A stretch of DNA of 64,000 nt. Origin: CAYQJS01 sp964417895 (GTDB taxonomy: Bacteria; Chloroflexota; UBA6077; SHYK01). The translations under genes were made by a program, and so were the position numbers. The stretch spans positions 1 through 64,000 of the forward strand of contig CAYQJS010000003.1 in the NCBI GenBank assembly GCA_964417895.1, in the 5' to 3' direction. This document shows positions 8,163 to 16,908 of this stretch, piece by piece. Under the pieces are notes generated by a model. The model worked only from the letters and a program-made list of their open reading frames with translations, did not search any database and was not told where the DNA came from. Numbering within the stretch: position 1 is the first letter of the stretch; each line of letters begins with the position of its first letter.

Positions 8163-9305
8163 TCAGCTCGCTGCCTCTGGGGCATTGCGCAGGCGCGAGC
8201 CTGCGCCAAAGTCAGTATGGGTCGTCAACCAGACCTCCACCTCCGTCCGGTCCCCCGGTGGCTCGGCGGGCGGGGGCAGCTCGCCGTCATTGTAGAGCCG
8301 GGCGGCGTTGCCCGCCGTGACCCTGGCGCGGTCCTCCGGGGTGAGGTGCCCGAGGTCCTCAGCGATAACGATGCCGGAGTCCGGCCATATACATGCCGGG
8401 TGCGGGTAGTCGTTCGACCACATGACGTTATCCCGGCCGAAATCGGGCAGCAGATGGCAGCCAACCGCATCGGTGATGAACGTCGCATAGACCTGCCGAT
8501 GGAAGTACTCGCTCGGAGGCCGGGGCAGGGGACTCCTCGAGCCGCGGGCGGTGTAGTAGTCGAACTCCTGCAGCCAGAACGGGATCCAGCCGACCCCCAC
8601 CTCCGCGACGGCGACTCTCAGACGGGGGTATCGTTCCAGGACGCCGGAGCCGATCATGTGACCCAGGGCATTCATCGCATCGATCTTGTGCCCGTTCACT
8701 GAATGGAGCTGCCTCAGGCCGGGCGGTGTCTCGAATCTCTTCTCGGGAACCCGTGCGTTGATATGCATGGCAAGGGGCATGTCGAGATGCTGAGCCGCGG
8801 CCCAAAACCGTTCGTAGTGGTCCGAGCTGTAAGGAAGCTCGTCGGGCGGGGCGATCCAGATCGACGCCCCGCGCAGCCCAGCGTCCCTGCAGCGCTCCAG
8901 CTCCTCCACTGCGTGCTCGATATTCCATAGCGAGATCATGCCCAGGCCCCAGAAGCGTTCCGGGGCCACACGGCAGAACTCGATCATCCAGTCGTTGTAG
9001 ACACGGATGCACGCCTCCTCCAGCTCCACATCGCCGACGAGCCATGCTTGCGCGCCCAGCGTGGGGTAGAGCACTTCGGCGCTGATGCCGTCGATGGCCA
9101 GGTCCTTGAGGCGCTCATGCGGGTCCCAGCAGCCAGCGCGCAGGTGGTGGTTTGACTCCATGGGCTTGATGTTGGGAAACCGGAGGGCCCGGTCCTTGAA
9201 CCGCTGTGGGAGCCGCTCCTCCCACAGGTCAGGGGGCTCCCCCATGTGGGAGTCCGCGGAGATCCTCACCTCGCTCGCTGGCTCAACGGTACCGGCTGCT
9301 TGCAT
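8163..9305 (-). CDS. Amidohydrolase family protein (amidohydrolase 2)
   Basis: A 380-residue member of the amidohydrolase 2 family. Motifs are ISADSHMGEP at residues 15-24 (metal HxH equivalent reduced to DSH), AMHINARVPE (about 182), VAEVGVGWIPF (about 248) and WSNDYPHPACIWPDS (about 305), the last giving the metal-binding Asp. The ATG is preceded by GAAGGGAAG. A binding-protein gene of the family-5 type lies 40 bases upstream on the same strand, so the two are probably cotranscribed and the transported compound may be related to the hydrolase substrate; that link is an inference. Confidence 0.87.
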   Translation of the reverse strand: MQAAGTVEPASEVRISADSHMGEPPDLWEERLPQRFKDRALRFPNIKPMESNHHLRAGCWDPHERLKDLAIDGISAEVLYPTLGAQAWLVGDVELEEACIRVYNDWMIEFCRVAPERFWGLGMISLWNIEHAVEELERCRDAGLRGASIWIAPPDELPYSSDHYERFWAAAQHLDMPLAMHINARVPEKRFETPPGLRQLHSVNGHKIDAMNALGHMIGSGVLERYPRLRVAVAEVGVGWIPFWLQEFDYYTARGSRSPLPRPPSEYFHRQVYATFITDAVGCHLLPDFGRDNVMWSNDYPHPACIWPDSGIVIAEDLGHLTPEDRARVTAGNAARLYNDGELPPPAEPPGDRTEVEVWLTTHTDFGAGSRLRNAPEAAS

Positions 9306-9345
9306 CGACTCTTCCCTTCATGAAACTTATTGCAGTTCATTCTCG

Positions 9346-11115
9346 CTATTTCACATCCCAAAGATGGATGTTCCACGTGGTGTTCTGCGTCAGGGGTGGT
9401 GCATGGGGTTTGCGGTTGATGCCCTCCACCCCCTTCCGCACCGCCACGCCGACGGGACTGTAGTAGAGAGGGAGCACGGGCAGCTCCTCGGCGGCCAGCT
9501 TGACCAGCTGGAATGCCAGCTCCTGCCGCGGGGCCGCGTCAAACGTGCGCATCATCTCTGCGAACAGGCCGTCATAGGTTGCGTTGGACCAACCTCCGGC
9601 GTTGCTCCCCGTCCAGCGCGTCTCGTCGTTCGCGATCTGGCCCGACACGATGCTCGCCAGGCTACCCCTCTGGTTGAACCTGAAGGGCCCGATGTTTCCG
9701 TGCCGGTTCAGCGCCTCGAACTTACGGGTCTCGGTCGACGACAGCCCCGCGGGGGCACTGGGCAGAGGGTGCTGCGCCTCGAGGCCCGCCGCTTGCAGCT
9801 CGCTTACCAGGGCCAGACTCTCGCGCACGTCGTTGGCGTCGGCGTCGAATCGGCGGCAACAGACGAAGGGGACCGTCTGCGCGGCGCTGTTGCGAAGGAG
9901 CCGATCGGGGCCGCGGGCCCAGCCGGCTTCGGCGAAGAGCCGCTCCGCCCGCGCCGGATCGTACGCGTACTGGGTAACGCCGCGCTGCTCGGCCAGGCGG
10001 GTGACCGGATCGTCGGGCATGGCCAGATAGTGGCCGAACTCGGTCTGGCCGTGCTGGAGGGCCTCGACGAACTGGACTCGGTTGATGGCGTGCATCATCG
10101 CTTGCCTGAAGCGCAGGTCCCTGACCCAGGCGGCGGCGGGGTCTCTGAACTGCAGGTTCAGAATCCGCATGGCGTTGGGCGAGGCGTAGGCATCGCCGTT
10201 GCCCCAGATTTTCTGGAGCTCCGCGAGCTGCTCTGGCTTGAGCATGCTGGCCAGGGGCGCCACGTCCACGGTCCCTGCGAGCAGATTCGCCATCATGACG
10301 TTGCTGTCGGGGATGAAGCGGATCAGCATACGGTCGATCTTCGGGCGTCCCAGAACGTAGTGGTCGAACGCCGCGGCCTCCAGGTGGCTGCCCTGCTCCC
10401 ACCTGCTCAGGCGGTACGGGCCGAGTCCCACCCACTGGGTCGTCCAGATCGGGCTGGCCTCGAACGCCAGGTAATCCCGTGTCAGGTAGAGGTCGCGCAG
10501 GAGATGGCGCGGGATCGGCGGGAGCGCCTCGGTACCGTTGTGGTTCCCCCAGATCGACAGGGTTTTCCAGCTGACGACCAGGGTCTCGGCATCGCGCGCT
10601 TGCACTCCTGCGATGTTGAGCACCTCGCCCAGCTCGGCCACGCCGAGGCTGGGATTCATCACGACCTCGAAGCCGAACACGTAGTCTTCAGCCGTCAGGG
10701 GTGCGCCATCGTGCCACCGGGCGTCGGGTCGGATCTTCCAGGTGACCTCCATGGTGCCGTCGGGAGAAACTGTCCAGTCGCCATCCTGGATCGTGGGGAC
10801 CTTCTGCGCCAGCTGTGTGACCACATTCCCTTGGATGTCGAACATCGTCAGGTTCGCGTGAAAGGTGAAGTAGCGCTCCGTGTCCTTGGTGCCGATGGCC
10901 GACGGGCGGCCGTAGGCCACGATCGTCTCCGGCTCGCTTTGTACGCCCATCACCAGGGTCTTTGTCGCAGCCGCGCGCCCAGCCCCGTCCGCGTCGCGAG
11001 GCCCGGTGGGCGCAGGAGCGGGCCCGCAGGCGAGGATCAGCAGCGCCGTGCCCATCAGGGCGGCTGCGACTCCACGGGGAAAGTGTTTTCCGGTGCGCTC
11101 CCAACAGTAGCGCAC
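9346..11115 (-). CDS. ABC transporter substrate-binding lipoprotein, family 5
   Basis: A 589-residue solute-binding lipoprotein with the lipobox ALLILAC (Cys30). The GTG at 11115 has an AAAGGAGAG ribosome-binding site eight bases upstream and gives a compact signal peptide, so it is preferred over the longer open frame reaching 11184. Internal hallmarks include WHDGAPLTAEDYVFGFE and the C-terminal TWNIHLWDVK. It is a paralogue of the protein at 5233-7008 and again has no permease or ATPase beside it. Probably cotranscribed with the amidohydrolase at 8163-9305. Confidence 0.92.
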   Translation of the reverse strand: MRYCWERTGKHFPRGVAAALMGTALLILACGPAPAPTGPRDADGAGRAAATKTLVMGVQSEPETIVAYGRPSAIGTKDTERYFTFHANLTMFDIQGNVVTQLAQKVPTIQDGDWTVSPDGTMEVTWKIRPDARWHDGAPLTAEDYVFGFEVVMNPSLGVAELGEVLNIAGVQARDAETLVVSWKTLSIWGNHNGTEALPPIPRHLLRDLYLTRDYLAFEASPIWTTQWVGLGPYRLSRWEQGSHLEAAAFDHYVLGRPKIDRMLIRFIPDSNVMMANLLAGTVDVAPLASMLKPEQLAELQKIWGNGDAYASPNAMRILNLQFRDPAAAWVRDLRFRQAMMHAINRVQFVEALQHGQTEFGHYLAMPDDPVTRLAEQRGVTQYAYDPARAERLFAEAGWARGPDRLLRNSAAQTVPFVCCRRFDADANDVRESLALVSELQAAGLEAQHPLPSAPAGLSSTETRKFEALNRHGNIGPFRFNQRGSLASIVSGQIANDETRWTGSNAGGWSNATYDGLFAEMMRTFDAAPRQELAFQLVKLAAEELPVLPLYYSPVGVAVRKGVEGINRKPHAPPLTQNTTWNIHLWDVK

Positions 11116-11470
11116 GGATGGCTCTCCTTTACGCAACGCGACGCATCGTTCGGTCAAGGCATCTCGCAATGCTGCCACGCGCAACAGCCCCCGACAGGCC
11201 CGGGGAGCTGGGTTCTGTTCAGTGCCTTCCTTGTGCCCGCTGGCGCCATTCTAGTTTCGATCCTGGGTCGCTGCAAACGTTGCTCCGCGGGGGCTTCGTG
11301 GCGCCTCCTCGCTCAGGCTCTCGCCCCATCGGAAGACATCCATCGAGTGTACGAGCGGACTGCGCAAGACTCGATCCTGCTGGCTGGCTAGACCTTATCG
11401 GGGGAGGAATTCCACCTCCTGGACTGATGAGGCTTATCTCGGCGCACCCGCGGTGGAGGGGTAGAAGCCG
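11116..11470. other. Intergenic region without a recognised gene
   Basis: About 355 bases separate the binding-protein gene from the next minus-strand gene end. I see no convincing coding frame, RNA or terminator. A short inverted repeat GGAGG...CCTCC occurs near 11403-11420. The part nearest 11115 should hold the promoter for the binding-protein gene. Confidence 0.5.
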
Positions 11471-11827
11471 TCAGCCTGACAGCTGCTTGAGGAGCCCTAT
11501 CCTGGATACCAGGCGTTGAGCGACGGGGTCTACGGTAAGCCCGAAAACCTCCAGCGTGAATGCGCCGAGCAGGGGTTGGGACTCTGCATCTCCGAAGATC
11601 ACGGGGGAAAAGCGGGTTCGGCCGTCGATACGAATCGGCGTGTCGCCCACCTCGTACTCGACGACGCGCTCGTTCACGATGCTGAAGCGCAACCGTTCTC
11701 GAGGAACCACACTGAGGCGATCGAGGACCGGCCGCGGCACGAGGGTGTAGCTGGCGCCCGTATCAACGAAAGCGTCCATGCGCTCGAAGCGCAGGCCCTG
11801 AAAGTCTCCGACCTCGATGCTAACCAC
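11471..11827 (-). CDS. Retropepsin-like aspartic protease, tandem copy 2
   Basis: A 118-residue single-domain protein with the aspartic-protease signature AFVDTGASYTLVPRPVL, in which DTGA carries the catalytic Asp. A second strand, QPLLGAFTLEVFG, resembles the hydrophobic-hydrophobic-Gly motif of retropepsin-like proteins. Such proteins act as dimers. The neighbour at 11875-12231 is a paralogue with the same length and motif order. The open start here is a GTG. In the alignable position of the neighbour's ATG this copy has ACG, while the upstream GGGGTA purine-rich stretch is conserved between the two, so the start codon may have been lost or altered. Role unknown. Confidence 0.75.
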   Translation of the reverse strand: MVSIEVGDFQGLRFERMDAFVDTGASYTLVPRPVLDRLSVVPRERLRFSIVNERVVEYEVGDTPIRIDGRTRFSPVIFGDAESQPLLGAFTLEVFGLTVDPVAQRLVSRIGLLKQLSG

Positions 11828-11874
11828 GAATGTTCCCGTCGTCCTTACCCCGTTTGATGCTGCCGCCGCCCTTG

Positions 11875-12231
11875 CTACATGAGCAGAAGGGTGACCGGGA
11901 CGAGCCGCTGAGGAATCGGGTCTACCCCGAGTCCGAAATCCTCCAGCGTAACCGCGCCCAATAGCGGTTGCGAGTCTGGGTCCCCGAAAACAACCCGAGA
12001 GTAAAGCGTGAGGCCGTCGATTCGGAACGGCGCTTGGCCCACGTCGTACTCGACGACGCTCTCGTCAGCAATACGGAACGCCCGGCTTTCTTGAGGGACG
12101 ATGCCGAGACGCTGAAGTAGCGGCCGGGGCACGCGCGCATAGCTCGCGCCGGTGTCCACCAGCGCTTCCACCCGCTCGAAGCTCAGGCCCAGCACATCTC
12201 CGACTTCGACGCTAACGGTGAACGTTGACAT
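11875..12231 (-). CDS. Retropepsin-like aspartic protease, tandem copy 1
   Basis: A 118-residue paralogue of the protein encoded 47 bases downstream. The catalytic motif reads ALVDTGASYARVPRPLL and the second conserved strand QPLLGAVTLEDFG. The ATG lies six bases after the stop codon of the flavoprotein gene at 12238-13716, so the three genes are likely one transcript. Small bacterial clan-AA proteases of this kind are common in Chloroflexota and Cyanobacteria as conserved proteins without known substrates. Confidence 0.78.
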   Translation of the reverse strand: MSTFTVSVEVGDVLGLSFERVEALVDTGASYARVPRPLLQRLGIVPQESRAFRIADESVVEYDVGQAPFRIDGLTLYSRVVFGDPDSQPLLGAVTLEDFGLGVDPIPQRLVPVTLLLM

Positions 12232-12237
12232 GCTTCT

Positions 12238-13716
12238 CTACCCCGTTACCGCTGCTGCGGCGCTGGCGCCGGCCAGGCGGCCGAACACCGCGCCGGCCAT
12301 AAGCCCGGAACCCCCAGGATAGTTGTAGTAGAACAGGCCGCCCACCAGCTCGCCGGCCGCGAACAGCCCGGGGATGGGGTGGTTCTCCGTGTCGAGCACC
12401 TGGCCGCGGTCGTTGATACGGAGACCGCCGAAGGTGAAGGTGATGCCGCACGTCACCGCGTAGCCCTCGAAGGGGGGCTCGTCGATGCGCTGCGCCCAGT
12501 TGGTCTTGGGTGGATCGATGCCGATCGTGCCCTTGCCGTCCAGAATGGAGGGCTTGAAATCCCCCACCCGGACCGCGGCGTTGAATTCGTCGACCGTGCG
12601 GCGCAGCCCCGCCGGATCGATCATGAGCCCGTCGGCCAGCTCCTCGATAGTCGAGGCCCGTACCTTCGTCGCCTGGCGGATGCGATATTCGTCGCGGAGC
12701 ATGGGGATCGTCTTGCTATCGAAGATCTGGAACGCCTGGCGGCCTGGTTGCTTCAGGATCTCGCGACCGTAGCGCGCGTAGGTGTAGTTGCGGTAGTCGG
12801 CCCCCTCGTCCACGAAGCGCCGCCCCTCGCGGTTGACGATGATCCCCAGCGGGTAGGAGTGCTTCTGGTGCAGGTCGCCGATGCGCAGATCGCCAACCTC
12901 GTCGGAAAGCAGGTCCCAGGCGACAGCGTGGCAGCAGCTCCAGTGCCCGTAGGACTGGGCGCCGATGTCCAGGGCCGCGCGGATAGCGTCTCCCGTGTTG
13001 AAGCGAGTGCCTCGGACTTTGGCAAGCTCCCAGTCAGCTCCGAGGTAGCGCGTTCGCATCTCCCGGTTGGCCTCGAAACCACCCGCCGCGAGGACGACGG
13101 CGCCGCAGGCCACCGTCCGGTTGCCGCCTGGGCCGCGGGTGCGTACGGCAGTCACCGCGCCCCGATCGTCGGTCTCGAGCCCGTTAGCCTTTGTCTCGTA
13201 GAGGATCTGGACGCCGCTGGCCTCGGCGATCTCGAAGAGGCGGTCCGAGAGGCCCTGGCCCCCTCCGTGCGCCTCGAGGATGAGATTGCCAAAGAAACGG
13301 TAGCGTCCCTCGTGCTGGAACGCCTGGCGGCCGATCGCCAGCAGCCAGCGAACGCCGCGCTCACGGAGCCAGACGATGGTGGGGTACGAGCGGCTCACCA
13401 GGATCTCGACCAGCTGTGGGTCCGCCAGGCCCTCGGTCACCCGGTCCAGGTCGTTGGCGTAGTCGGCCTGCGTGTAGCGGCCCACGTCGACCCCTGCCAG
13501 CTCGTCGGCGCTGTAGTCCGGCAGCAACGGTTGGAAGTCCTCGATGCCGTTGAACGCAAAGCGCAGCAGGCCACCGGTGAACGCGGTGTTGCCGCCCCGC
13601 TCCGCGCGCGGCGCCTTTTCCAGGACCAGGACGCGCGCGCCAGCCTCGCGGGCGGAGAGAGCGGCGCATAGCCCGGCGTTGCCAGCTCCTACGACGACGA
13701 CGTCGTGGTTCTCCAT
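12238..13716 (-). CDS. FAD-dependent oxidoreductase, tricarballylate dehydrogenase/fumarate reductase type
   Basis: A 492-residue flavoprotein of the succinate dehydrogenase/fumarate reductase family. The N-terminal Rossmann motif VVVVGAGNAGLCAALSAREA (GxGxxG) and LVLEKAP bind the FAD ADP moiety. ERGGNTAFTGG follows, and the C-terminal PIPGLFAAGELVGG...GSGLMAGAVFGR segment closes the FAD site. The overall pattern resembles TcuA-like tricarballylate dehydrogenases. It contains no cysteine-rich iron-sulfur domain. A second flavoprotein of the same superfamily lies upstream on the same strand. The actual substrate is an inference and could be another organic acid or a ketosteroid. Confidence 0.82.
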   Translation of the reverse strand: MENHDVVVVGAGNAGLCAALSAREAGARVLVLEKAPRAERGGNTAFTGGLLRFAFNGIEDFQPLLPDYSADELAGVDVGRYTQADYANDLDRVTEGLADPQLVEILVSRSYPTIVWLRERGVRWLLAIGRQAFQHEGRYRFFGNLILEAHGGGQGLSDRLFEIAEASGVQILYETKANGLETDDRGAVTAVRTRGPGGNRTVACGAVVLAAGGFEANREMRTRYLGADWELAKVRGTRFNTGDAIRAALDIGAQSYGHWSCCHAVAWDLLSDEVGDLRIGDLHQKHSYPLGIIVNREGRRFVDEGADYRNYTYARYGREILKQPGRQAFQIFDSKTIPMLRDEYRIRQATKVRASTIEELADGLMIDPAGLRRTVDEFNAAVRVGDFKPSILDGKGTIGIDPPKTNWAQRIDEPPFEGYAVTCGITFTFGGLRINDRGQVLDTENHPIPGLFAAGELVGGLFYYNYPGGSGLMAGAVFGRLAGASAAAAVTG

Positions 13717-13899
13717 TTTCTACTCCTCAGACTGCCAGCCTGAGCCCTCACCCGTCCTTGGCCCGGCGGCCGGCCTCCCCACTGGTGGGAGGCGCGAGGA
13801 CCCGCAGCGTCCACCCGGCGCGAGAGCCTGCCCCTTTTCCCAGGGACGGGTGAGGGTCGGGGTGCTCGTGCCGCGGCTGTCGCGTATAGCTTAGCGGCG

Positions 13900-15555
13900 C
13901 TACACACGCGGGTGAAAGTGCAGCTTCGGGTCGCGGGCGCCGGAGGGCCACCTCATCGCAACGTGTCCCAGCCAGGAGTCCAGCGTGTCGGGAAAGTCCG
14001 ATCGCCAATGCGCGCCCCGGCTCTCCTCACGAAACTTCGCCGCCGCAACGATGGCTCGCGCGCAGTCGAGGCCGGCGCGTAGATCAAGGATCCGTGCGGC
14101 GCCCCTGGCCCCGGGGGCCTGAAGGGCTGCAGCCTCGTCCGCGAGCGTCTCGATCAGGCAGGCGGCCGCGGCCAGGCCGCTCGCATCCCTCACCAATGAG
14201 GCCCGCTGCCACATAGTTTCGCGCAGTCGGCGCCACATCGCCGTGAGCGCGGGGCGGGGGTCCTCCGCGCGTGGGTCGATAGCGGCTCTGAGCTGCTCTA
14301 GCGCATCGCCCGTCGAAGGGACGGCGTCCGCGGTGCGCGCCCAGGCCGCGGCTGCCGTACCAGCGATGGTGCCGAACACGAGCCCCTCGCAAAACGCATT
14401 TCCGCCCAGCCGGTTGGCTCCATGGAGGCCCCCCGCCGCCTCGCCGGCCGCGAAGCAGCCGGCGAGGGACGAGTTGCCATCGCAGTCAACGGTGATTCCA
14501 CCCATCGAGAAGTGCGTAGCCGGGCTGACAACCAGCCAGTCGCGCGGGAAGTCCAGTCCGCGTTTATTCAGAGTCTCAGCGAGGTGCGCGTGGCGGAGAG
14601 TGATGCGCTCCTGGAGGACTGCCGAGCAGTCCAGGTAGACCCCGCCGTTCACCCCGCGCCCCGAGCTCGCTTCGAGGTACACAGCCTTCGCCAGGATGTC
14701 GCGCGGGGCCAGACTGCCGCGCGGGTCGTAATCCGCCATGAACTCGCGGCCCGCCGCATCGCGGAACACCGCGCCATCGGCGAGGAGTCCGTTGGTGACG
14801 AACATGGGCACGGGGCTGTCGAGGCGTGTCGGGTGCCATTGCACGAACTCGAGGTCACGTGTCTCGGCGCCGGCGCGCATGGCGAACGCGATGACGTCGC
14901 CCGTTGCATCAACGGTGCCGTTGGTCCGCGCGAAGAGATGCGATGCGCCACCGGCCGCGAGGACGACGGCTGGGCACTCGATGCGGAGAATCGTCTCAGT
15001 AGCCAGATCGACGGCCACGGCCCCGGCGATGCACCCGTCCCGGGCCTCGAGGCCCACGACCGGCGTGCGATCGAGACACCGAGCGCCCAGGTCGCGAGCA
15101 TGCTGCGCGAGGGGGACGGAGAGTGACAATCCCTTGTTGGCCCCAAGCCCCGTGGAGTCGGCGCGGTACGTGCGCGCTCGGGAGTGTCCCGCGGCCCGCG
15201 TCCGATCGATGCGGTCGCCGCTGCGGAGCAGGCGAATGCCCAGCCGTTCGAGGTCCAGAAGGGCCGCGCCGGATCGCTCCGCCAGGAGGCGCACGAGCCG
15301 TTCGTCCGCGATGCTCGCGCCGGACTCCAGCGTGTCCTGGCAGAATGTGGCCTCGGAGTCGTCAGGGCCCAGCTCGGGGACATAGGCGCTAATGTCGGCG
15401 GTCGAGGGGACCGTGTTGCCGCTCCGACCCACGAGTCCTTTGCAGCAAACGGTCACGTTGGCGCCAGCTTCGAGGGCGGCAATGGCGGCGCGCAGGGCAG
15501 CCACGCCCCCGCCGATGACGAGCACTTCGGGCGAAAGCTTTGCGACGTCTAGCAT
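13900..15555 (-). CDS. FAD-binding protein, L-aspartate oxidase/fumarate reductase flavoprotein-like
   Basis: A flavoprotein of about 551 residues related to L-aspartate oxidase and fumarate reductase subunits. Motifs: EVLVIGGGVAALRAAIAAL (FAD Rossmann), VGRSGNTVPSTADISAY, VVLAAGGASHLFART, EFVQWHPTRL, then a C-terminal helical domain. HPTRL with the downstream SLAPRDILAKA corresponds to the substrate-binding His and Arg region of the family. The start at 15555 (MLDVAKL) matches the usual distance to the Rossmann motif; the frame is open 13 codons further up. No quinolinate synthase or iron-sulfur subunit gene is adjacent, so a role in NAD synthesis is not supported by context. Confidence 0.8.
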   Translation of the reverse strand: MLDVAKLSPEVLVIGGGVAALRAAIAALEAGANVTVCCKGLVGRSGNTVPSTADISAYVPELGPDDSEATFCQDTLESGASIADERLVRLLAERSGAALLDLERLGIRLLRSGDRIDRTRAAGHSRARTYRADSTGLGANKGLSLSVPLAQHARDLGARCLDRTPVVGLEARDGCIAGAVAVDLATETILRIECPAVVLAAGGASHLFARTNGTVDATGDVIAFAMRAGAETRDLEFVQWHPTRLDSPVPMFVTNGLLADGAVFRDAAGREFMADYDPRGSLAPRDILAKAVYLEASSGRGVNGGVYLDCSAVLQERITLRHAHLAETLNKRGLDFPRDWLVVSPATHFSMGGITVDCDGNSSLAGCFAAGEAAGGLHGANRLGGNAFCEGLVFGTIAGTAAAAWARTADAVPSTGDALEQLRAAIDPRAEDPRPALTAMWRRLRETMWQRASLVRDASGLAAAACLIETLADEAAALQAPGARGAARILDLRAGLDCARAIVAAAKFREESRGAHWRSDFPDTLDSWLGHVAMRWPSGARDPKLHFHPRV

Positions 15556-15619
15556 GTCGGTTGATTTAGATTTCGGGGCCAAGGGCACCCCCACCCCAGC
15601 CCTCCCCCATGGAGGGGGA

Positions 15620-15790
15620 GGAGAGCCAGCCCCTGCCCTTGAGCGGGAGAGTTAGGAGGAAGAGCCAGTCCCCTCCCCCTTTGAGGGGCAGGGCTAGGAG
15701 GAAGAGCCAGTCCCCTCCTCCTTTGAGGGGGAGGGCTAGGAGGAAGAGCCAGTCCCCTCCCCCCTTGAGGGGGAGGGTTAGAGAGGGGGG
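15620..15790. repeat. 42-bp tandem minisatellite of palindromic units
   Basis: Between the flavoprotein start and the GAF gene end, the phrase AGAGCCAG recurs at 15622, 15661, 15703 and 15745, giving steps of 39, 42 and 42 bases. Each unit carries its own palindrome of the form CCCCTCC-n-GGGGAGGG, so the array could fold as a chain of hairpins. Units 2-4 differ by only a few bases. 42 is a multiple of three, but no gene reads through it on either strand with support. Confidence 0.85.
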
Positions 15791-15820
15791 TAACGGTCAT
15801 GTTCGCGCCAAGTGACGCCA

Positions 15821-16888
15821 TTAGCATGTCGGCCTGGTTTCCTTGAGGGCCGCCCGGTGCGCCGAGCGGGCTCGCTTGGGAGGGCTGGGAACGATGAGCG
15901 CCGCCTGGTCCGCCATTGCCTGGGTAAGCCACAAGTCGGGCTCAGCGAACCTCCTCCCACCCACCACGCTGACGCGCAGGCAGCCGATCGTCCGGTCTGG
16001 CGTCCGCATCGGGGCGGCGATGACTGCCTCGGTCACCCTGGAGCCCCGCCCTGTTCGAGTCCGAGGGTCCTGCCTCACATCGGGCACGAACGCCGCCTCC
16101 CCCGAGGCGATAACCCAGCCGATGAGGCCGCGCCCAACTCCGCGCGTGAGGATCCTGGGGCCGAGGCCCGCTTCGCGGCCGGCATCCGAGACAGTCGCTG
16201 CCGCCACGTGAAACGCGGCCTCCGCGTCATCCACGAGGTAGACGACGGCGAGGTCCGCGTCGGTCAGCTCGCGTACCTTGTCGACCAAGGCCTCCAGGGT
16301 GGCCTGCGGCCCGGTCGCGCGCGCCATGCGCACGACCCCGCCGATCGCGCGCGTCGCCGCTAGCTGCCGAGCCATTTGATCGGCAAGCTCGGCGTTCAGG
16401 AGGATCAGCCCGATCTGGTTCGCCGCCGCCTCCATGAGGGCCAGCTGTGGATCGCCGGGTGGGCCCGGCACGAGGAACCGAATCAGCCCGAGCCCACGTC
16501 CCTCGGCGACGACAGGACAGGACACGACCGTCGTAACTCCAACTAGCCCATGGACGAGGGCGGTGACGGATGCTGGGAAGATATGCTCGAACGCTTCGGC
16601 GATCGAGCTGACCTGGGTCCGCTTGCCGAGGAAGGCGGCGGCTACGACGGGGTTCACCTGCGGAGAATGGGCAAGCGCGAGCGGATCGAGCCCCGGGTAG
16701 TTCCGGCGAATGAGGTCGATTGCCACGTCTTGGAGTGGCAGGTCCGCCCCCGTCGTGGCGGCCGTCACCAGGTTGCCCTCTACCTCATCGTAGAGAAGCA
16801 GCGTCGCCCGCGGCGAGCCCGTCACGAGGCGCGCGTGCTCCGCCGTCAATCGGCACTGAGACCGTACCCGCTCGGAGATCCCGGGCAC
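15821..16888 (-). CDS. GAF-domain protein without output domain
   Basis: About 355 residues containing two GAF-like sensory domains, at roughly 10-155 (TLLLYDEVEGNLVTAATTG ... SCPVVAEGRGLGLIRF) and 185-335 (LAVVYLVDDAEAAFHVAA ... GWVIASGEAAFVPDVRQDPR ... AAPMRTPDRTIGCLRV). No histidine kinase, GGDEF, HTH or phosphatase domain follows. The start is a GTG lying 20 bases after the stop of the SDR oxidoreductase gene, so both are probably cotranscribed. Ligand unknown. It could be a scaffold for a separate output protein. Confidence 0.75.
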   Translation of the reverse strand: MPGISERVRSQCRLTAEHARLVTGSPRATLLLYDEVEGNLVTAATTGADLPLQDVAIDLIRRNYPGLDPLALAHSPQVNPVVAAAFLGKRTQVSSIAEAFEHIFPASVTALVHGLVGVTTVVSCPVVAEGRGLGLIRFLVPGPPGDPQLALMEAAANQIGLILLNAELADQMARQLAATRAIGGVVRMARATGPQATLEALVDKVRELTDADLAVVYLVDDAEAAFHVAAATVSDAGREAGLGPRILTRGVGRGLIGWVIASGEAAFVPDVRQDPRTRTGRGSRVTEAVIAAPMRTPDRTIGCLRVSVVGGRRFAEPDLWLTQAMADQAALIVPSPPKRARSAHRAALKETRPTC

Positions 16889-16908
16889 CGGTGCTCTCCA
16901 CGCACTGA

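Noticed and set aside
9085..11391. Plus-strand open frame of 768 codons
   Set aside because: Antisense shadow of the binding-protein and amidohydrolase genes, with no recognisable domain.
12379..13671. Plus-strand open frame of 430 codons
   Set aside because: Antisense to a flavoprotein gene with intact FAD motifs.
13900..15555. NadB of the NAD synthesis operon
   Set aside because: The flavoprotein resembles L-aspartate oxidase, but nadA and nadC are absent and a fumarate-reductase-like role is as likely, so no symbol was given.
15620..15790. CRISPR-like repeats
   Set aside because: The 42-bp units follow one another directly, with no unique spacers and no cas genes.
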